Positions 1-9,032 of a stretch of 64,000 nucleotides of DNA are shown piece by piece (within the stretch, counting starts at the first letter, position 1; each line of letters opens with the position of its first letter). Location of the stretch: the NCBI RefSeq assembly GCF_027920805.1, contig NZ_JANWOI010000002.1:434001-498000 (forward strand), read 5' to 3'. This stretch comes from Govania unica. Lineage in GTDB: Bacteria; Pseudomonadota; Alphaproteobacteria; Sphingomonadales; Govanellaceae. A model generated the notes under the pieces. It did no database searches. It had not been told where the DNA came from and was given only the letters and a program-made list of their open reading frames with translations. A program made the translations under genes and the position numbers.

Positions 1-72
1 CTGGTGGAGGATGCGAAAAAACTGCGCGCGGTTACCAAAGAGGGCGGCAAGAAAGAATTCCGCTTTCATTGA
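1..72 (+). CDS. C-terminal end of an unidentified protein (partial)
   Basis: The frame is open from the first base and ends with TGA at 70-72. Only 23 codons are visible: a Lys-rich tail ending in FRFH. This is too little to assign a family. The next gene starts 31 bp downstream on the same strand, so the two may be cotranscribed. Confidence 0.5.
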   Translation: MVEDAKKLRAVTKEGGKKEFRFH

Positions 73-103
73 TCCAGAAATTGGCAATTGGTAAGGACAG
101 GCT

Positions 104-559
104 ATGAAAATTGCAGGTTTCCTCTGTGCGGTACTGGCGGTAGTGCTTCCGATGACGGCCTCGGCCCATGCTGTGCTGACTGCCGGACTGGCAGAGCAAC
201 TGGTCAATCATTGCGAGGCCGAGGCGCGCAGGCAAAAGATTGCGCTCTCCATCGTTGTTTTGGATGACGGCGGACATGTGATGCTGGCCAAGCGCATGGA
301 TGGCGCGCGGTTTAAAACCATCGAGGTTGCGGAAGGAAAAGCCTATACCGCGCTCAGCATCGGTGCGCCGTCGGCTGTGTTGCAGCAGGCGGTTGAAACC
401 GGCAAGACAAGCTATCTCACGGTGCCGGGCATTGTTGCCATTCAGGGCGGCTTGCCAATCCTGCGTGATGGTGTTGTGATCGGCGCCATGGGTGCGAGCG
501 GGGTTGAGGAGCCGATGGACGAGGCCTGCGTTCAGGGGGCAATCAGTGCCTTGAAATAA
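104..559 (+). CDS. GlcG/HbpS family heme-binding-like protein, exported
   Basis: A 151-residue protein with a clear Sec signal peptide (residues 1-22, cleavage near ASAHA). The rest reads as one GlcG/HbpS domain: alternating helices and strands with the family features VVLDDGGHVMLAKRMDG, the EVAEGKAYTAL helix, and a Gly-rich end (GAMGASGVEEPMDEACV). Members bind heme or small ligands and are often encoded next to oxidoreductases or hydrolases; the substrate here is unknown. The start is supported by an AGGACAG stretch just upstream. It lies 20 bp ahead of an exported amidohydrolase and probably shares its operon, which suggests a joint periplasmic role, but that is inference. Confidence 0.8.
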   Translation: MKIAGFLCAVLAVVLPMTASAHAVLTAGLAEQLVNHCEAEARRQKIALSIVVLDDGGHVMLAKRMDGARFKTIEVAEGKAYTALSIGAPSAVLQQAVETGKTSYLTVPGIVAIQGGLPILRDGVVIGAMGASGVEEPMDEACVQGAISALK

Positions 560-579
560 CAAAAACTCAAGGGGTGACG

Positions 580-1902
580 ATGATGAAAAAATATCTTCTG
601 GGGATCAGTGCGCTGGCGCTGATGGCGTTTGGCAATGCGACGGCAGCGGACTGGACCCTGATACAGGCCGGGCACGTGATCGCCGATCCGCGTGAGGCGG
701 CGCTTGGGGCGACCACCATCGTTGTCAAGGATGATCGCATCCTGCGTCTTGTGCCGGGACGGTCGGGCGCTGAAATCCTGACCGAGAAAGCCGACGGGGA
801 TCAGGTTAAAATCGTTGATCTCTCCTCCTCGACCGTGTTGCCGGGTTTGATTGACAGCCATGTGCATCTGGCCATGGAACCGGATGATCCCTTTTGGCAG
901 GAGGTGACCAAAACGGAATCTGACGCCACGGTGCAGGCGATCGTGAATGCTGAAATTTCTCTGAAGGCCGGGTTCACCACCGTGCGCGATCTGATGTCGG
1001 GTCCGGATTCGGTTTTTGCCGTACGTGATGCCATCAATCGCGGCGAAATTGTCGGCCCGCGCATTCTGGCGGCGGGCCCGGGTATTTCCATCCTGGGTGG
1101 CCATGGGGATTCGAACGGCTTCCGCCGCGATGTGTATAAAGTGCTGGCCGAGAATACGGTCCGGGGTGTTTGCACCGGGGTTGACGATTGCGCGCGTGCT
1201 GTGCGGGAAGCTTCGAAATTCGGCGCTGATGTGATCAAGATCACGGCGACGGGTGGGGTGACATCTCAGCAGGGCCGGGGGCTTGATCTTCATTTCTCGC
1301 CGGCTGAACTGAAATCCATCGTCGATACGGCACATTTGCTGGGCCTCAAGGTGGCCTCGCATGCCCATGGACCACGCGGGATCGAGGCGGCGTCAGCGGC
1401 CGGGGTCGATACCATCGAGCATGGCACCTTCGCGGATGACGCCGGGCTGAAGGTGATGAAAAAACAGGGGACTTATTTTGTCCCGACGCTGCTTGCTTTC
1501 AATGGCGTGAAGGCTCGTCTCGGCAAGGGGATCTATACGCCGGTGGTTGAAAAGAAAGTGCGGGAAACCTTGCAAAAGGTTGGTCTGACGGTCAAGTCAG
1601 CGAAGGCCATGGGCATTCCGATTGCATTTGGCACCGATGCCGGTGTGTTCGAACATGGCATCAATGCGCAGGAGTTTAAATTGCTTGTGGACTATGGCGG
1701 GCTGACCCCGCGGGAAGCTCTGGTGTCGGCAACCGTCACCGCCGCGAAGGCCCTTGGTCTTGAAAATGAAATCGGTACTCTGAGCGTTGGTAAATCCGCA
1801 GATATCATCGCCGTTGACGGTGATCCGCTGACGTCGCCAGAAGTCCTTGAAAAAGTTGGCTTCGTCATGGCTCGCGGCAAGATCGTAAGCAAGACGAACT
1901 AA
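580..1902 (+). CDS. Exported metal-dependent amidohydrolase (imidazolonepropionase-like)
   Basis: A 440-residue amidohydrolase-superfamily enzyme with an N-terminal signal peptide (KKYLLGISALALMAFGNATA). Visible metal-site motifs are LIDSHVHLAM (HxH), the Lys-containing strand DVIKITATGG, SHAHGPRGI, TIEHGT and FGTDAGVFEHG. The C-terminal strand (SADIIAVDGDPLTSPEVL) is the usual beta-sandwich closing segment. Relatives include exported Xaa-Pro dipeptidase-like and imidazolonepropionase-like hydrolases; the substrate is not predictable. An upstream in-frame GTG at 574 overlaps the AAGGGG ribosome-binding site, so ATG 580 (or 583) is the better start. It follows the HbpS-like gene by 20 bp. Confidence 0.88.
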   Translation: MMKKYLLGISALALMAFGNATAADWTLIQAGHVIADPREAALGATTIVVKDDRILRLVPGRSGAEILTEKADGDQVKIVDLSSSTVLPGLIDSHVHLAMEPDDPFWQEVTKTESDATVQAIVNAEISLKAGFTTVRDLMSGPDSVFAVRDAINRGEIVGPRILAAGPGISILGGHGDSNGFRRDVYKVLAENTVRGVCTGVDDCARAVREASKFGADVIKITATGGVTSQQGRGLDLHFSPAELKSIVDTAHLLGLKVASHAHGPRGIEAASAAGVDTIEHGTFADDAGLKVMKKQGTYFVPTLLAFNGVKARLGKGIYTPVVEKKVRETLQKVGLTVKSAKAMGIPIAFGTDAGVFEHGINAQEFKLLVDYGGLTPREALVSATVTAAKALGLENEIGTLSVGKSADIIAVDGDPLTSPEVLEKVGFVMARGKIVSKTN

Positions 1903-2016
1903 GAGCGAGATTGCCGTATAAGGCGATTTACGACCGGGAAGCCGGAGCATCCTTATCACGTCCAGCACAAGGCGGGCGTCACTATCAGGTGTTCCAGCTT
2001 ACCCGAGTTTCTTATC

Positions 2017-2274
2017 ATGAAAATTCACGTTGAATGGACGACCGGTGTCATGCGGTTTCTACTGGATGATTTTGGCGGCAGCTATATATGGTCGGCGACT
2101 GTCATCCGCGATGGCAGTCTGTTGACGATCAAGGGCGTGTCGCAGATGCCGGAGAATCGACAAGCGCTGGCGACGGCGCTTCGTGTCTGGTGCCGCGACA
2201 ATGGCATCGAACATGTGGAATGGGAGCGGCATAAGGAGCGGGTGCGGAAGATGCGTTATGCGGTTCGGAATTAG
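2017..2274 (+). CDS. Small hypothetical protein
   Basis: An 85-residue basic protein that I do not recognise. It starts with predicted beta strands (MKIHVEWTTGVMRFLLDD) and ends with an Arg/Lys-rich amphipathic helix (VEWERHKERVRKMRYAVRN). There is no signal peptide or membrane segment. The gene is isolated between the amidohydrolase and tRNA-Pro, 114 bp after the former, with no good Shine-Dalgarno visible. It could be a phage-derived or host-specific small protein. Confidence 0.5.
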   Translation: MKIHVEWTTGVMRFLLDDFGGSYIWSATVIRDGSLLTIKGVSQMPENRQALATALRVWCRDNGIEHVEWERHKERVRKMRYAVRN

Positions 2275-2380
2275 TTCGGGACGGCGAGGTTGAGATCATT
2301 TCTTTGTTTCTTCTCTGTTGTGAAATGAGTTCTTGCCTCCCCCGCTAAAACCCCTTAGAACCTCCTCATTCTTCCAGTGT

Positions 2381-2457
<77 letters not shown>

Positions 2458-2487
2458 CTTTCCTTTTTATTACTTTCAGATAAGCAG

Positions 2488-2513
2488 ACCGGCCAGGGGT
2501 TCCAGGCCGGTTT
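2488..2513 (+). terminator. Possible terminator after tRNA-Pro
   Basis: An inverted repeat ACCGGCC / GGCCGGT with a 10-nt loop lies 30 bp after the tRNA. Only three T residues follow, so it is a weak candidate for intrinsic termination. Confidence 0.35.
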
Positions 2514-2597
2514 CAGGCTTTGGCCGTCGCATGATCTTGCTATGGGGCTCAGGGTCGGGCTATCACTTGGTAGCCTTTGGTTATGCAGGATAAGTTC

Positions 2598-3710
2598 ATG
2601 AAAGCTGTGACGGTCGGTTCGGCCATGATCGATATCATCACCCTCGTACCAAGCGAGGATATCGAGCGGGTGACCATGACCAATGCCACCGCGTCTTTTC
2701 TGCTGCTTGAGCAGGGACGCAAGGTCGAGGCTGAAAGCATCACCATTCATGTGGGCGGCGGGGCGGTCAATGCCTCCGTATCCATGAGCCGGCTTGGGCT
2801 TGCTGCGGGGATCGTGGCCAAGATCGGTCAGGATCTGAATGGCAAGAAGGTGCGGGAACGGCTGGCGGCGGAAAAGGTCGCGGCCGACCATGTGATCGAG
2901 ACTGATAAGGGCGCCACCGGCACCGCAGTTATGATTTCCTCCCATGACCGTAACGCCACCATTTTCACCTATCGCGGGGCCAACCGTCTGTTGCTGGAAC
3001 GAGATATCACGCCGGTCCTGTTCGCGGGTGCGGATCTGGTTTATGTGACGGCGCTTTCGGACAATTCGGCTGATTGTTTTCCGTTGATCCTGACGCTGGC
3101 GCGGGAGCAGGGGGCCTTTGTGACCGCCAATCCGGGCATCCGGCAATTGACGTCACGAACGCAGCCGTTCCTTGAAAGCCTTCAGAATATTGATCTTTTA
3201 ACCTTGAATGAGACGGAAGCCTCGGCCCTTGTGCCGGCTTTGGCGGCCAATGCGGCGGCGCGGGAAAGCTTGCCGCATGTGGACATTGCTCGTGACGCGC
3301 CGCAGCTTTTGAAGAAAGGGCTGCATTTCGGCGGCTTTGACATGGGGCTTGCGACCTTTTTCGCCATTGTGCGGCGGCTTGGGCCCGGCCGGGTGTTGGT
3401 GACCGACGGGGTTCACGGGGCCTTTCTTGCGGACGAAAGCGGGATCCATCATTGCCCGATCCTGAAGGTTCAAGTGGCCGGGACGGCCGGGGCTGGCGAC
3501 GCCTTTGCCTCGACCTTTGCGAGCTTTACGGCGTTTGGTAGCGCGCCTGAGTTGGCTTTGCGGGCGGCGACGGTCAATGCGGCCTCTGTGGTGTCTTTTG
3601 TCGATACCCAGACCGGACTGTTGTCGCGGGCCAATGTGGAGGCGCGGGCCGCAGCGTTCAGCGAGCGGTTGCCGGTGCGGTCCTGGGCCTGGGTTGCGCC
3701 AGAGGTCTAA
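2598..3710 (+). CDS. PfkB family carbohydrate kinase
   Basis: A 370-residue ribokinase/PfkB-fold kinase that phosphorylates a sugar or nucleoside. The first PfkB signature region is GGGAVNASVSMSRLGLAAG. The C-terminal signature AGTAGAGDAFASTF carries the catalytic Asp and the anion hole. Other expected elements are the opening strand MKAVTVGSAMIDI, the central NPGIRQLTS, and VLVTDGVHGAF before the signature. ATG 2598 has AGGA seven bases upstream; earlier in-frame starts at 2577 (TTG) and 2583 lack one. Substrate cannot be assigned. It is a single gene between tRNA-Pro and the NDUFS4-like gene. Confidence 0.92.
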   Translation: MKAVTVGSAMIDIITLVPSEDIERVTMTNATASFLLLEQGRKVEAESITIHVGGGAVNASVSMSRLGLAAGIVAKIGQDLNGKKVRERLAAEKVAADHVIETDKGATGTAVMISSHDRNATIFTYRGANRLLLERDITPVLFAGADLVYVTALSDNSADCFPLILTLAREQGAFVTANPGIRQLTSRTQPFLESLQNIDLLTLNETEASALVPALAANAAARESLPHVDIARDAPQLLKKGLHFGGFDMGLATFFAIVRRLGPGRVLVTDGVHGAFLADESGIHHCPILKVQVAGTAGAGDAFASTFASFTAFGSAPELALRAATVNAASVVSFVDTQTGLLSRANVEARAAAFSERLPVRSWAWVAPEV

Positions 3711-3802
3711 AATATCGGTTGCGGTCTTGTTGGCGATGATCGTTTGCGGTAAAAGAACGGCGAAGTGCAGCCTAACAGACAGTGAGATGAGGGTTATTAT
3801 CC

Positions 3803-4081
3803 ATGGTGGCCCGTATATACCAACCGGCGAAGAACACGATGCAGTCCGGGCGCGGCAATTCGCGCCAGTGGGTGCTGGAGTTTGAACCTGAGGGCGGAAA
3901 GTCGGTCGATCCCTTGATGGGCTGGACCAGCTCGGCGGATACGCGCGGCCAGATTCAGCTCAAATTCGATACCGAGGCCGAGGCGGTCGACTATGCCTCG
4001 CGGAACAACCTGACATTTCAGGTCATCCCTCCCCATGAGCGCGTGCTTAAAATCCGCGCCTATGCCGAAAATTTCCGCTGA
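3803..4081 (+). CDS. NADH-ubiquinone oxidoreductase accessory subunit, NDUFS4-like
   Basis: A 92-residue protein matching the short bacterial NDUFS4/ETC complex I accessory subunit family. It opens with ARIYQPAKNTMQSGRG and has the diagnostic block DPLMGWTSSADTRGQIQLKF, followed by EAVDYASRNNLTFQV. Members sit on the peripheral arm of complex I near the NADH-oxidising module and occur in Alphaproteobacteria and mitochondria, which supports the host assignment. The length is normal for the bacterial form. It lies just before tRNA-Arg, away from any nuo operon. Confidence 0.9.
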   Translation: MVARIYQPAKNTMQSGRGNSRQWVLEFEPEGGKSVDPLMGWTSSADTRGQIQLKFDTEAEAVDYASRNNLTFQVIPPHERVLKIRAYAENFR

Positions 4082-4103
4082 AGGCCCCTTCAGCGCTTGG
4101 TGA

Positions 4104-4180
4104 CCGCCCTTAGCTCAGCTGGATAGAGCACATGCCTTCTAAGCATGGGGTCGTTGGTTCGAATCCAACAGGGCGGGCCA
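4104..4180 (+). tRNA. tRNA-Arg (anticodon TCT)
   Basis: A 77-nt cloverleaf with encoded CCA. The acceptor CCGCCCT pairs with AGGGCGG, the D arm is AGCTCAGCTGGATAGAGC, the anticodon stem CATGC/GCATG encloses CTTCTAA (anticodon TCT), and the T arm GTTGGTTCGAATCCAAC is intact. The following sequence carries mobile-element debris, so the tRNA 3' end is a candidate attachment site. Confidence 0.97.
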
Positions 4181-4217
4181 AATTTTTAATAAAATCAATG
4201 ATCTGAAAGTGACGCGT

Positions 4218-4264
4218 GGGTAACATATGATCTGCGTTCTACTATGGGTAACGTATGGGTAACG
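4218..4264 (+). repeat. GGGTAAC repeats behind tRNA-Arg, possible integrase arm sites
   Basis: GGGTAAC occurs at 4218-4224, 4246-4252 and 4257-4263. The last two belong to an exact head-to-tail duplication of TATGGGTAACG (4243-4264). The array starts 38 bp after tRNA-Arg. Short repeats next to a tRNA 3' end often are arm-type sites of a tyrosine recombinase. No integrase gene remains nearby, so this is inference. Confidence 0.4.
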
Positions 4265-4501
4265 TGCGGCGGTGAGGCTGACCGGAGTACTTCGGTTGAC
4301 TCGTGACTACGGCGCGTGGGGTTTACGGCCTGCATGCGGGCCGTAAATCTCAGCGAGCGATCGGTTGTACTTTGGGCCGTCAGGGGGCCCGATCAGCGGG
4401 GAATTGAGCTGCAACTGCGGCCAGCGGGTTGGTTGTTCGGTGAGCTTGAGAGATAACCCAGATGCGGGGCTCGGTGCCGCCGGCAGCTCTTCTCTCCGGC
4501 A

Positions 4502-4822
4502 TTGCGCCGCTCCATGGCCTTCGATAATGGCTCTGAGTTCAGCCGGCATGCGCAACTGACCAGCAAACTCGGCATGCGGACCTTCTTTTGCAAACCCCAT
4601 GCGCTCTGGCAAAAGGGCGGCATCGAAAACGCCATCGGCCGCCTTTTCCGCGACCGGCAACGAAAATCCGACCTCGCCGCCATCTCCGACGAGGACCTTG
4701 AGGACTACATCATCAGCTTACAATATGACGCCATGACGCCAAAAAAATATCTCGGCTTCCAGGCTCCTCTGGAAACCTTCCTCAACCGGATCAATCAAGC
4801 AGATGTCGCACTTGAAACGTGA
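4502..4822 (+). pseudogene. IS30-family transposase, C-terminal remnant
   Basis: About 100 residues of the C-terminal catalytic part of an IS30-type DDE transposase remain. FDNGSEFSRH contains the second catalytic Asp, and LWQKGGIENAIGRL contains the Glu-bearing GGIEN helix typical of IS30. LGFQAPLETFL is the family's terminal helix. The N-terminal HTH and first Asp are missing, so about two thirds of the gene is gone. It lies 320 bp after tRNA-Arg. No terminal inverted repeats were recognised. The sequence between the repeats and the fragment (4265-4501) shows no other gene. Confidence 0.75.
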
Positions 4823-5258
4823 GTTCACAGCCTAATCCACAGTTCCCCATCAAAGCATACAGTAGGCAGGTTGTGGGTCATGGTACTCCGATTGATAGCA
4901 ATTATTTGTTAGAAAGATCTTTGCACCCCACCCTGGTTTTCTGTCGAAAGATTATACTGAATTACAAAATGATGACTCGAGAAGCCTTCTATCAATTGGG
5001 GATATACGCATTGGGCTGGTATTGGCTTTGATTCAGTCTTTGGCATGAGAGGAATTTCAGGTTCAGTCGGCTAAGGATGAAGGGTTGATAATCATATAGA
5101 ATTATGCCCTATCTCTTAAATTCAATGAAGCAAGAATTCTGGAAGGATCCTTATATACATTCATATGAATAATTAATTAGATTAAATAATTAATTAGTAA
5201 TTAACTGTATTGCACCCCCGTATTTGGAGTGATATCACGAAAATGTGAGGATTCGTGA
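4823..5258 (+). promoter_or_regulatory. AT-rich leader of the type I secretion locus
   Basis: No convincing gene is present. Base composition changes sharply to AT from about 4900. AATAATTAATTAG occurs twice as an exact direct repeat (5168-5180 and 5185-5197, 17 bp apart), followed by TAATTAAC. This is a plausible promoter/operator or silencer-binding region for the exporter genes that start at 5259. GAGG at 5247-5250 is a ribosome-binding site for that start. Confidence 0.45.
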
Positions 5259-7502
5259 TTGAGTGTGGGGTTCATCTTGACTGAGGGGGCAGGGCAGTAT
5301 GCGGGGCAGATTTCCAATCCAGAACAAGATCCTTCAAATACATCAGCTGAAACTGGTCAAGTAGAGGCGCACCCATCTCCAGTCGACACCGGGCTGGCCT
5401 GTTTTGTCCTGATGTTGCAGTTTCTGGGGCAGGCGGCGGATGCGGGGCAGTTGCGGCATCAGGCGGGGAAGGGGTCGGAGCCGTTTGATGCGACCGATAT
5501 CTTGCGGGCAGCCAAGGCGCTTGGGGTCAAGGCGCGGAAGGTTGCGGCGGACTGGGATAAGTTGCCGGGCATTCCCCTGCCGGCGATTGCCTGCGCCAGG
5601 GACGGCAGCTTTTTCATTCTCGGCAAGGTTGCGGCCGACAAGGCCCTGATCCAGTCGCCCAATGATCAGGGGCCGCGTACAATATCGAAGGATGAGTTTC
5701 TGGCGCTCTGGTCGGGGGAGCTGATCCTTATGACCACCCGCGCCCATATGGCCGGGGCGGCGCGTGCTTTTGACATCACCTGGTTCATTCCCGCTATCGT
5801 CAAATATCGCAAGCTTCTGGGCGAGGTCTTTGTGGCCTCGTTTTTTCTGCAGCTTTGCGGCCTGATCACGCCACTGTTCTTCCAGGTGGTGATCGACAAG
5901 GTGCTGGTGCACAAGGGGCTGATGACGCTTGATGTCATGGTCTTTGCCCTGGTGGTGGTGGCGAGTTTCGAAGTGCTGATGGGCGGGCTTCGGACCTATG
6001 TCTTTGCCCATACCACCAACCGCATCGATGTTGAATTGGGCGCGCGCCTGTTCCGACATTTGCTGGCCTTGCCCCTGAGCTATTTCGAAAGTCGTCAGGT
6101 CGGCCAGTCGGTGGCCCGGGTGCGGGAACTGGAACATATCCGCGAGTTTCTGACCTCGAACTCCGTCACGCTCATTCTCGATCTTTTGTTCACCGTGGTG
6201 TTTCTGGCGGTGATGTATATCTATTCGCCACTTTTGACTTTGATTGTCGCCTTGTCGCTGCCCTGCTATGTGGCGGTGTCTTGGGTGGTGACGCCGATCC
6301 TGCGGGAGCGCTTGAACGAGAAATTCAATCGCGGCTCCGAGAACCAGGCGTTTCTGGTCGAGGCGGTGACCGGCGTCCAGACCCTGAAAGCCATGGCGGT
6401 CGAACCGCAGATGCAGCGCAAATGGGAAGAGCAGCTGGGCGGTTACGTGACCGCCGGATTCAAGGCCGGAATGCTCGGCAATATCGGCTCTCAGGTGGTC
6501 CAGTATATCAACAAGATCACCATGGCCATCACGCTGTTCATGGGCGCGAAACTGGTGATCGATGGCGACCTCACGGTCGGGCAGCTGGTCGCCTTCAACA
6601 TGATGGCCGGGCGGGTCAGCGCCCCGGTCTTGCGGCTCGCGCAGCTCTGGCAGGATTTTCAACAGGTGCGCATCTCGCTCGAACGTCTGGGCGATATCCT
6701 GAACAGCCCGACCGAGCCCGCCCATAACCCGAACCGGGCAACCCTGCCACGCATAGAGGGCCATGTGGCGTTCGAAGGCGTGCGCTTCCGTTATCGCCCT
6801 GACGGGCCGGAGGTGCTGAAACGCACCGATCTCGCCATTCCCGCCGGTCAGATCATCGGCGTGGTCGGGCCGTCGGGCTCGGGCAAATCGACGCTGACCA
6901 AACTGATCCAGCGGCTTTATGTGCCGGAGACCGGACGGGTTCTGGTCGATGGCGTCGATCTCGCCATGGTCGACACCGCCTGGTTGCGGCGGCAGGTCGG
7001 CGTGGTGCTGCAGGAAAATCTGCTGTTCCATAAAAGCGTGCGCGAGAATATCGCGCTCAGTGACCCAGCCGTGCCGCTCGACCGAGTGATCGAGGCCGCC
7101 GAGCTTGCCGGCGCCCATGAGTTCATCCTGCAATTGACCGAAGGCTATGATACCCAGATCGACGAACGTGGCGCCAATCTGTCAGGCGGGCAACGGCAAC
7201 GCATGGCCATTGCGCGGGCGCTGATCACCAATCCGCGCATTCTCATTCTCGACGAAGCCACCAGTGCGCTCGACGCCGAGAGTGAGGAGATCATCCAGAA
7301 CAATCTGAAACGCATGGCCGAAGGCCGCACGGTCATCATCATCGCCCACCGTTTATCGGCCTTGCGGCAGGCGCAGCGCATCCTCACGATTGAAAAGGGA
7401 GAGATCACCGAGGACGGAACGCATAAAGAACTGCTCCAGAAAAACGGCCGTTATGCTGACCTCTGGCATCGCCAGATGGGTGGCATGATGGCGGCTGAAT
7501 AG
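5259..7502 (+). CDS. Type I secretion ABC exporter, HlyB-like (C39-like domain)
   Basis: A 747-residue inner-membrane exporter. Residues 40-150 form a C39 peptidase-like domain, but the catalytic Cys position reads DTGLACFVL, with Thr for Cys, so this is the non-proteolytic form seen in HlyB that docks RTX substrates. Transmembrane helices lie at about 170-450. The ABC domain has GPSGSGKST (Walker A, near 535), LSGGQRQRMAIARAL (signature) and ILILDEATSALD (Walker B), with the H-loop IIIAHRLSAL. The TTG start at 5259 has GAGG eight bases upstream; GTG 5265 is an alternative. HlyD follows after 14 bp and the RTX substrate after about 2 kb. Confidence 0.93.
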   Translation: MSVGFILTEGAGQYAGQISNPEQDPSNTSAETGQVEAHPSPVDTGLACFVLMLQFLGQAADAGQLRHQAGKGSEPFDATDILRAAKALGVKARKVAADWDKLPGIPLPAIACARDGSFFILGKVAADKALIQSPNDQGPRTISKDEFLALWSGELILMTTRAHMAGAARAFDITWFIPAIVKYRKLLGEVFVASFFLQLCGLITPLFFQVVIDKVLVHKGLMTLDVMVFALVVVASFEVLMGGLRTYVFAHTTNRIDVELGARLFRHLLALPLSYFESRQVGQSVARVRELEHIREFLTSNSVTLILDLLFTVVFLAVMYIYSPLLTLIVALSLPCYVAVSWVVTPILRERLNEKFNRGSENQAFLVEAVTGVQTLKAMAVEPQMQRKWEEQLGGYVTAGFKAGMLGNIGSQVVQYINKITMAITLFMGAKLVIDGDLTVGQLVAFNMMAGRVSAPVLRLAQLWQDFQQVRISLERLGDILNSPTEPAHNPNRATLPRIEGHVAFEGVRFRYRPDGPEVLKRTDLAIPAGQIIGVVGPSGSGKSTLTKLIQRLYVPETGRVLVDGVDLAMVDTAWLRRQVGVVLQENLLFHKSVRENIALSDPAVPLDRVIEAAELAGAHEFILQLTEGYDTQIDERGANLSGGQRQRMAIARALITNPRILILDEATSALDAESEEIIQNNLKRMAEGRTVIIIAHRLSALRQAQRILTIEKGEITEDGTHKELLQKNGRYADLWHRQMGGMMAAE

Positions 7503-7516
7503 AAGGGAGCAGCATC

Positions 7517-8956
7517 ATGCGCGACATGATCACTCGTCACCTCGAGATCTGGAAAGCCTCGCTGGCCGAGGACAAGGAACGTCTCAAGCAAAAGATCACT
7601 GTGCATGAGGCCGAGTTCCTGCCCGCCGCGCTCGAGATTTTGGAGACCCCGGCGTCGCCCATCGGCCGGTTTACGCTTTGGGCCATCATCGGCTTCCTGC
7701 TCATCGCGCTTTTATGGGCGATCTTCGGCCATGTGGATATTGTGGCCAGCGCCACAGGGCGCATCATCCCAAAAACCCATGCCAAACTGATCCAGCCGGC
7801 GGAGCTTGGCGTGGTGCGCCAGATCGCGGTCCAGAATGGGGACACGGTGAAGGCGGGGGATCTGTTGATCGCGCTCGACCCCACCATCAATGCCGCCGAG
7901 TCTGAACGCATCCGCCGTGAGCTTCTGGCCTATCACATCGTCATCGCCCGTCAGACGGCGCTGCTTGATGCGGCGACCAGCGGCAAGGTCCTGTTCCACC
8001 CGCCGCAAGGCATCGCCCCCGGCATCGACAGCATGCAGCGGCGGTTGATCGACAGCCGCTTGCAGGAATATCTCGCGGGCAGTCGCGGGCTGCAAAGCCA
8101 GCTTGCGGAAAAGCGCGCGGATCTCAAACTGGTCGTCACCGAACTGACCAAACTCCGCGCCATGCAGCCGGGATTGGAAGAACAATTGCGCATGCGCAGG
8201 GAACTGATGGAAAAGGGCCTGAATTCGCGCCTCGTTTATCTCGATGCCGATCAGCGCCTGGCCGATCACAAAAAGAACATCGCCCTTGACGAAGATCGCA
8301 TCACCAAGGAACAGGCGGCGATCCATGCCATCACCCAACAGATCCGCGAGCTGCAGGAAAAGTTCCGCAAGGAAAACCTCGCCGAACTCGCCGACGCCGA
8401 AGACAAGGCCGCCGCCGCCACCCAGGAACTGACCAAGGCGACCAAACGCACCGGACTGCAGGAACTGCGCGCCCCGGTCGCGGGCCTGGTGACGCAGTTG
8501 AAGATCCATACCATCGGCGGCGTCGTGCAGCCCGGTGAAACCCTGTTGCAACTGGTGCCAGAAGAAGGCCTGCAGGTCGAGGCCCTCGTGCTCAACAAAG
8601 ACATCGGTTTTGTGCGCGAAGATCAGCCCGTCGAAATCAAACTCGAAGCCTTCCCCTTCACGCGTTACGGCATCATCCACGGCAAGGTCATCCAGATCGC
8701 CGACGACGCGCAGGAACTGACACCGACCGATCCACGCCAGACAAGTTCCGCACTACAATCGCGCGAACCACAAACGCTGGTCTATCCGGCTAAGATCAGT
8801 CTCAAGGATCTCAGCATCAACGTCGACGGCCGGGCCGTGCGATTGCAACCGGGCATGGCGGCGACGGTCGAGATCAAGACCGGCAAGCGGCGGATCATCG
8901 ATTACATTCTCTCGCCGATTGTTAAATATACTAGTGAGAGTATGAGGGAGAGGTAG
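7517..8956 (+). CDS. HlyD-family periplasmic adaptor of the type I secretion system
   Basis: A 479-residue membrane fusion protein. A short cytoplasmic start is followed by one membrane helix (residues 51-71, FTLWAIIGFLLIALLWAIFG). Then come a lipoyl-like half-motif (PAELGVVRQIAVQNGDTVKAGD), a long alpha-helical coiled-coil hairpin (about 150-310), the second lipoyl half (LRAPVAGLVTQLKIHTIGG) and a beta-barrel domain. This is the standard HlyD layout bridging HlyB to TolC. The ribosome-binding site is AAGGGAG. It is 14 bp after the ABC gene, so translation is coupled. No TolC gene is visible in the window, so the outer-membrane channel must be encoded elsewhere. Confidence 0.94.
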   Translation: MRDMITRHLEIWKASLAEDKERLKQKITVHEAEFLPAALEILETPASPIGRFTLWAIIGFLLIALLWAIFGHVDIVASATGRIIPKTHAKLIQPAELGVVRQIAVQNGDTVKAGDLLIALDPTINAAESERIRRELLAYHIVIARQTALLDAATSGKVLFHPPQGIAPGIDSMQRRLIDSRLQEYLAGSRGLQSQLAEKRADLKLVVTELTKLRAMQPGLEEQLRMRRELMEKGLNSRLVYLDADQRLADHKKNIALDEDRITKEQAAIHAITQQIRELQEKFRKENLAELADAEDKAAAATQELTKATKRTGLQELRAPVAGLVTQLKIHTIGGVVQPGETLLQLVPEEGLQVEALVLNKDIGFVREDQPVEIKLEAFPFTRYGIIHGKVIQIADDAQELTPTDPRQTSSALQSREPQTLVYPAKISLKDLSINVDGRAVRLQPGMAATVEIKTGKRRIIDYILSPIVKYTSESMRER

Positions 8957-9032
8957 TTCCGCCTATATTTCAATATAAAATTACATATAGTAAGAAATAT
9001 AATTATTTCAATTATTCAAAGGGATAAATAAT

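Noticed and set aside
4819-5031. 70-codon frame after the IS30 remnant
   Set aside because: No similarity or ribosome-binding site, and composition changes within it from GC- to AT-rich, typical of noncoding junction sequence.
5343-7133. Long minus-strand open frame (596 codons) opposite the ABC exporter
   Set aside because: It is His/Gln/Arg-rich with no family similarity and mirrors the GC-rich codon pattern of the exporter gene, so it is an antisense shadow.
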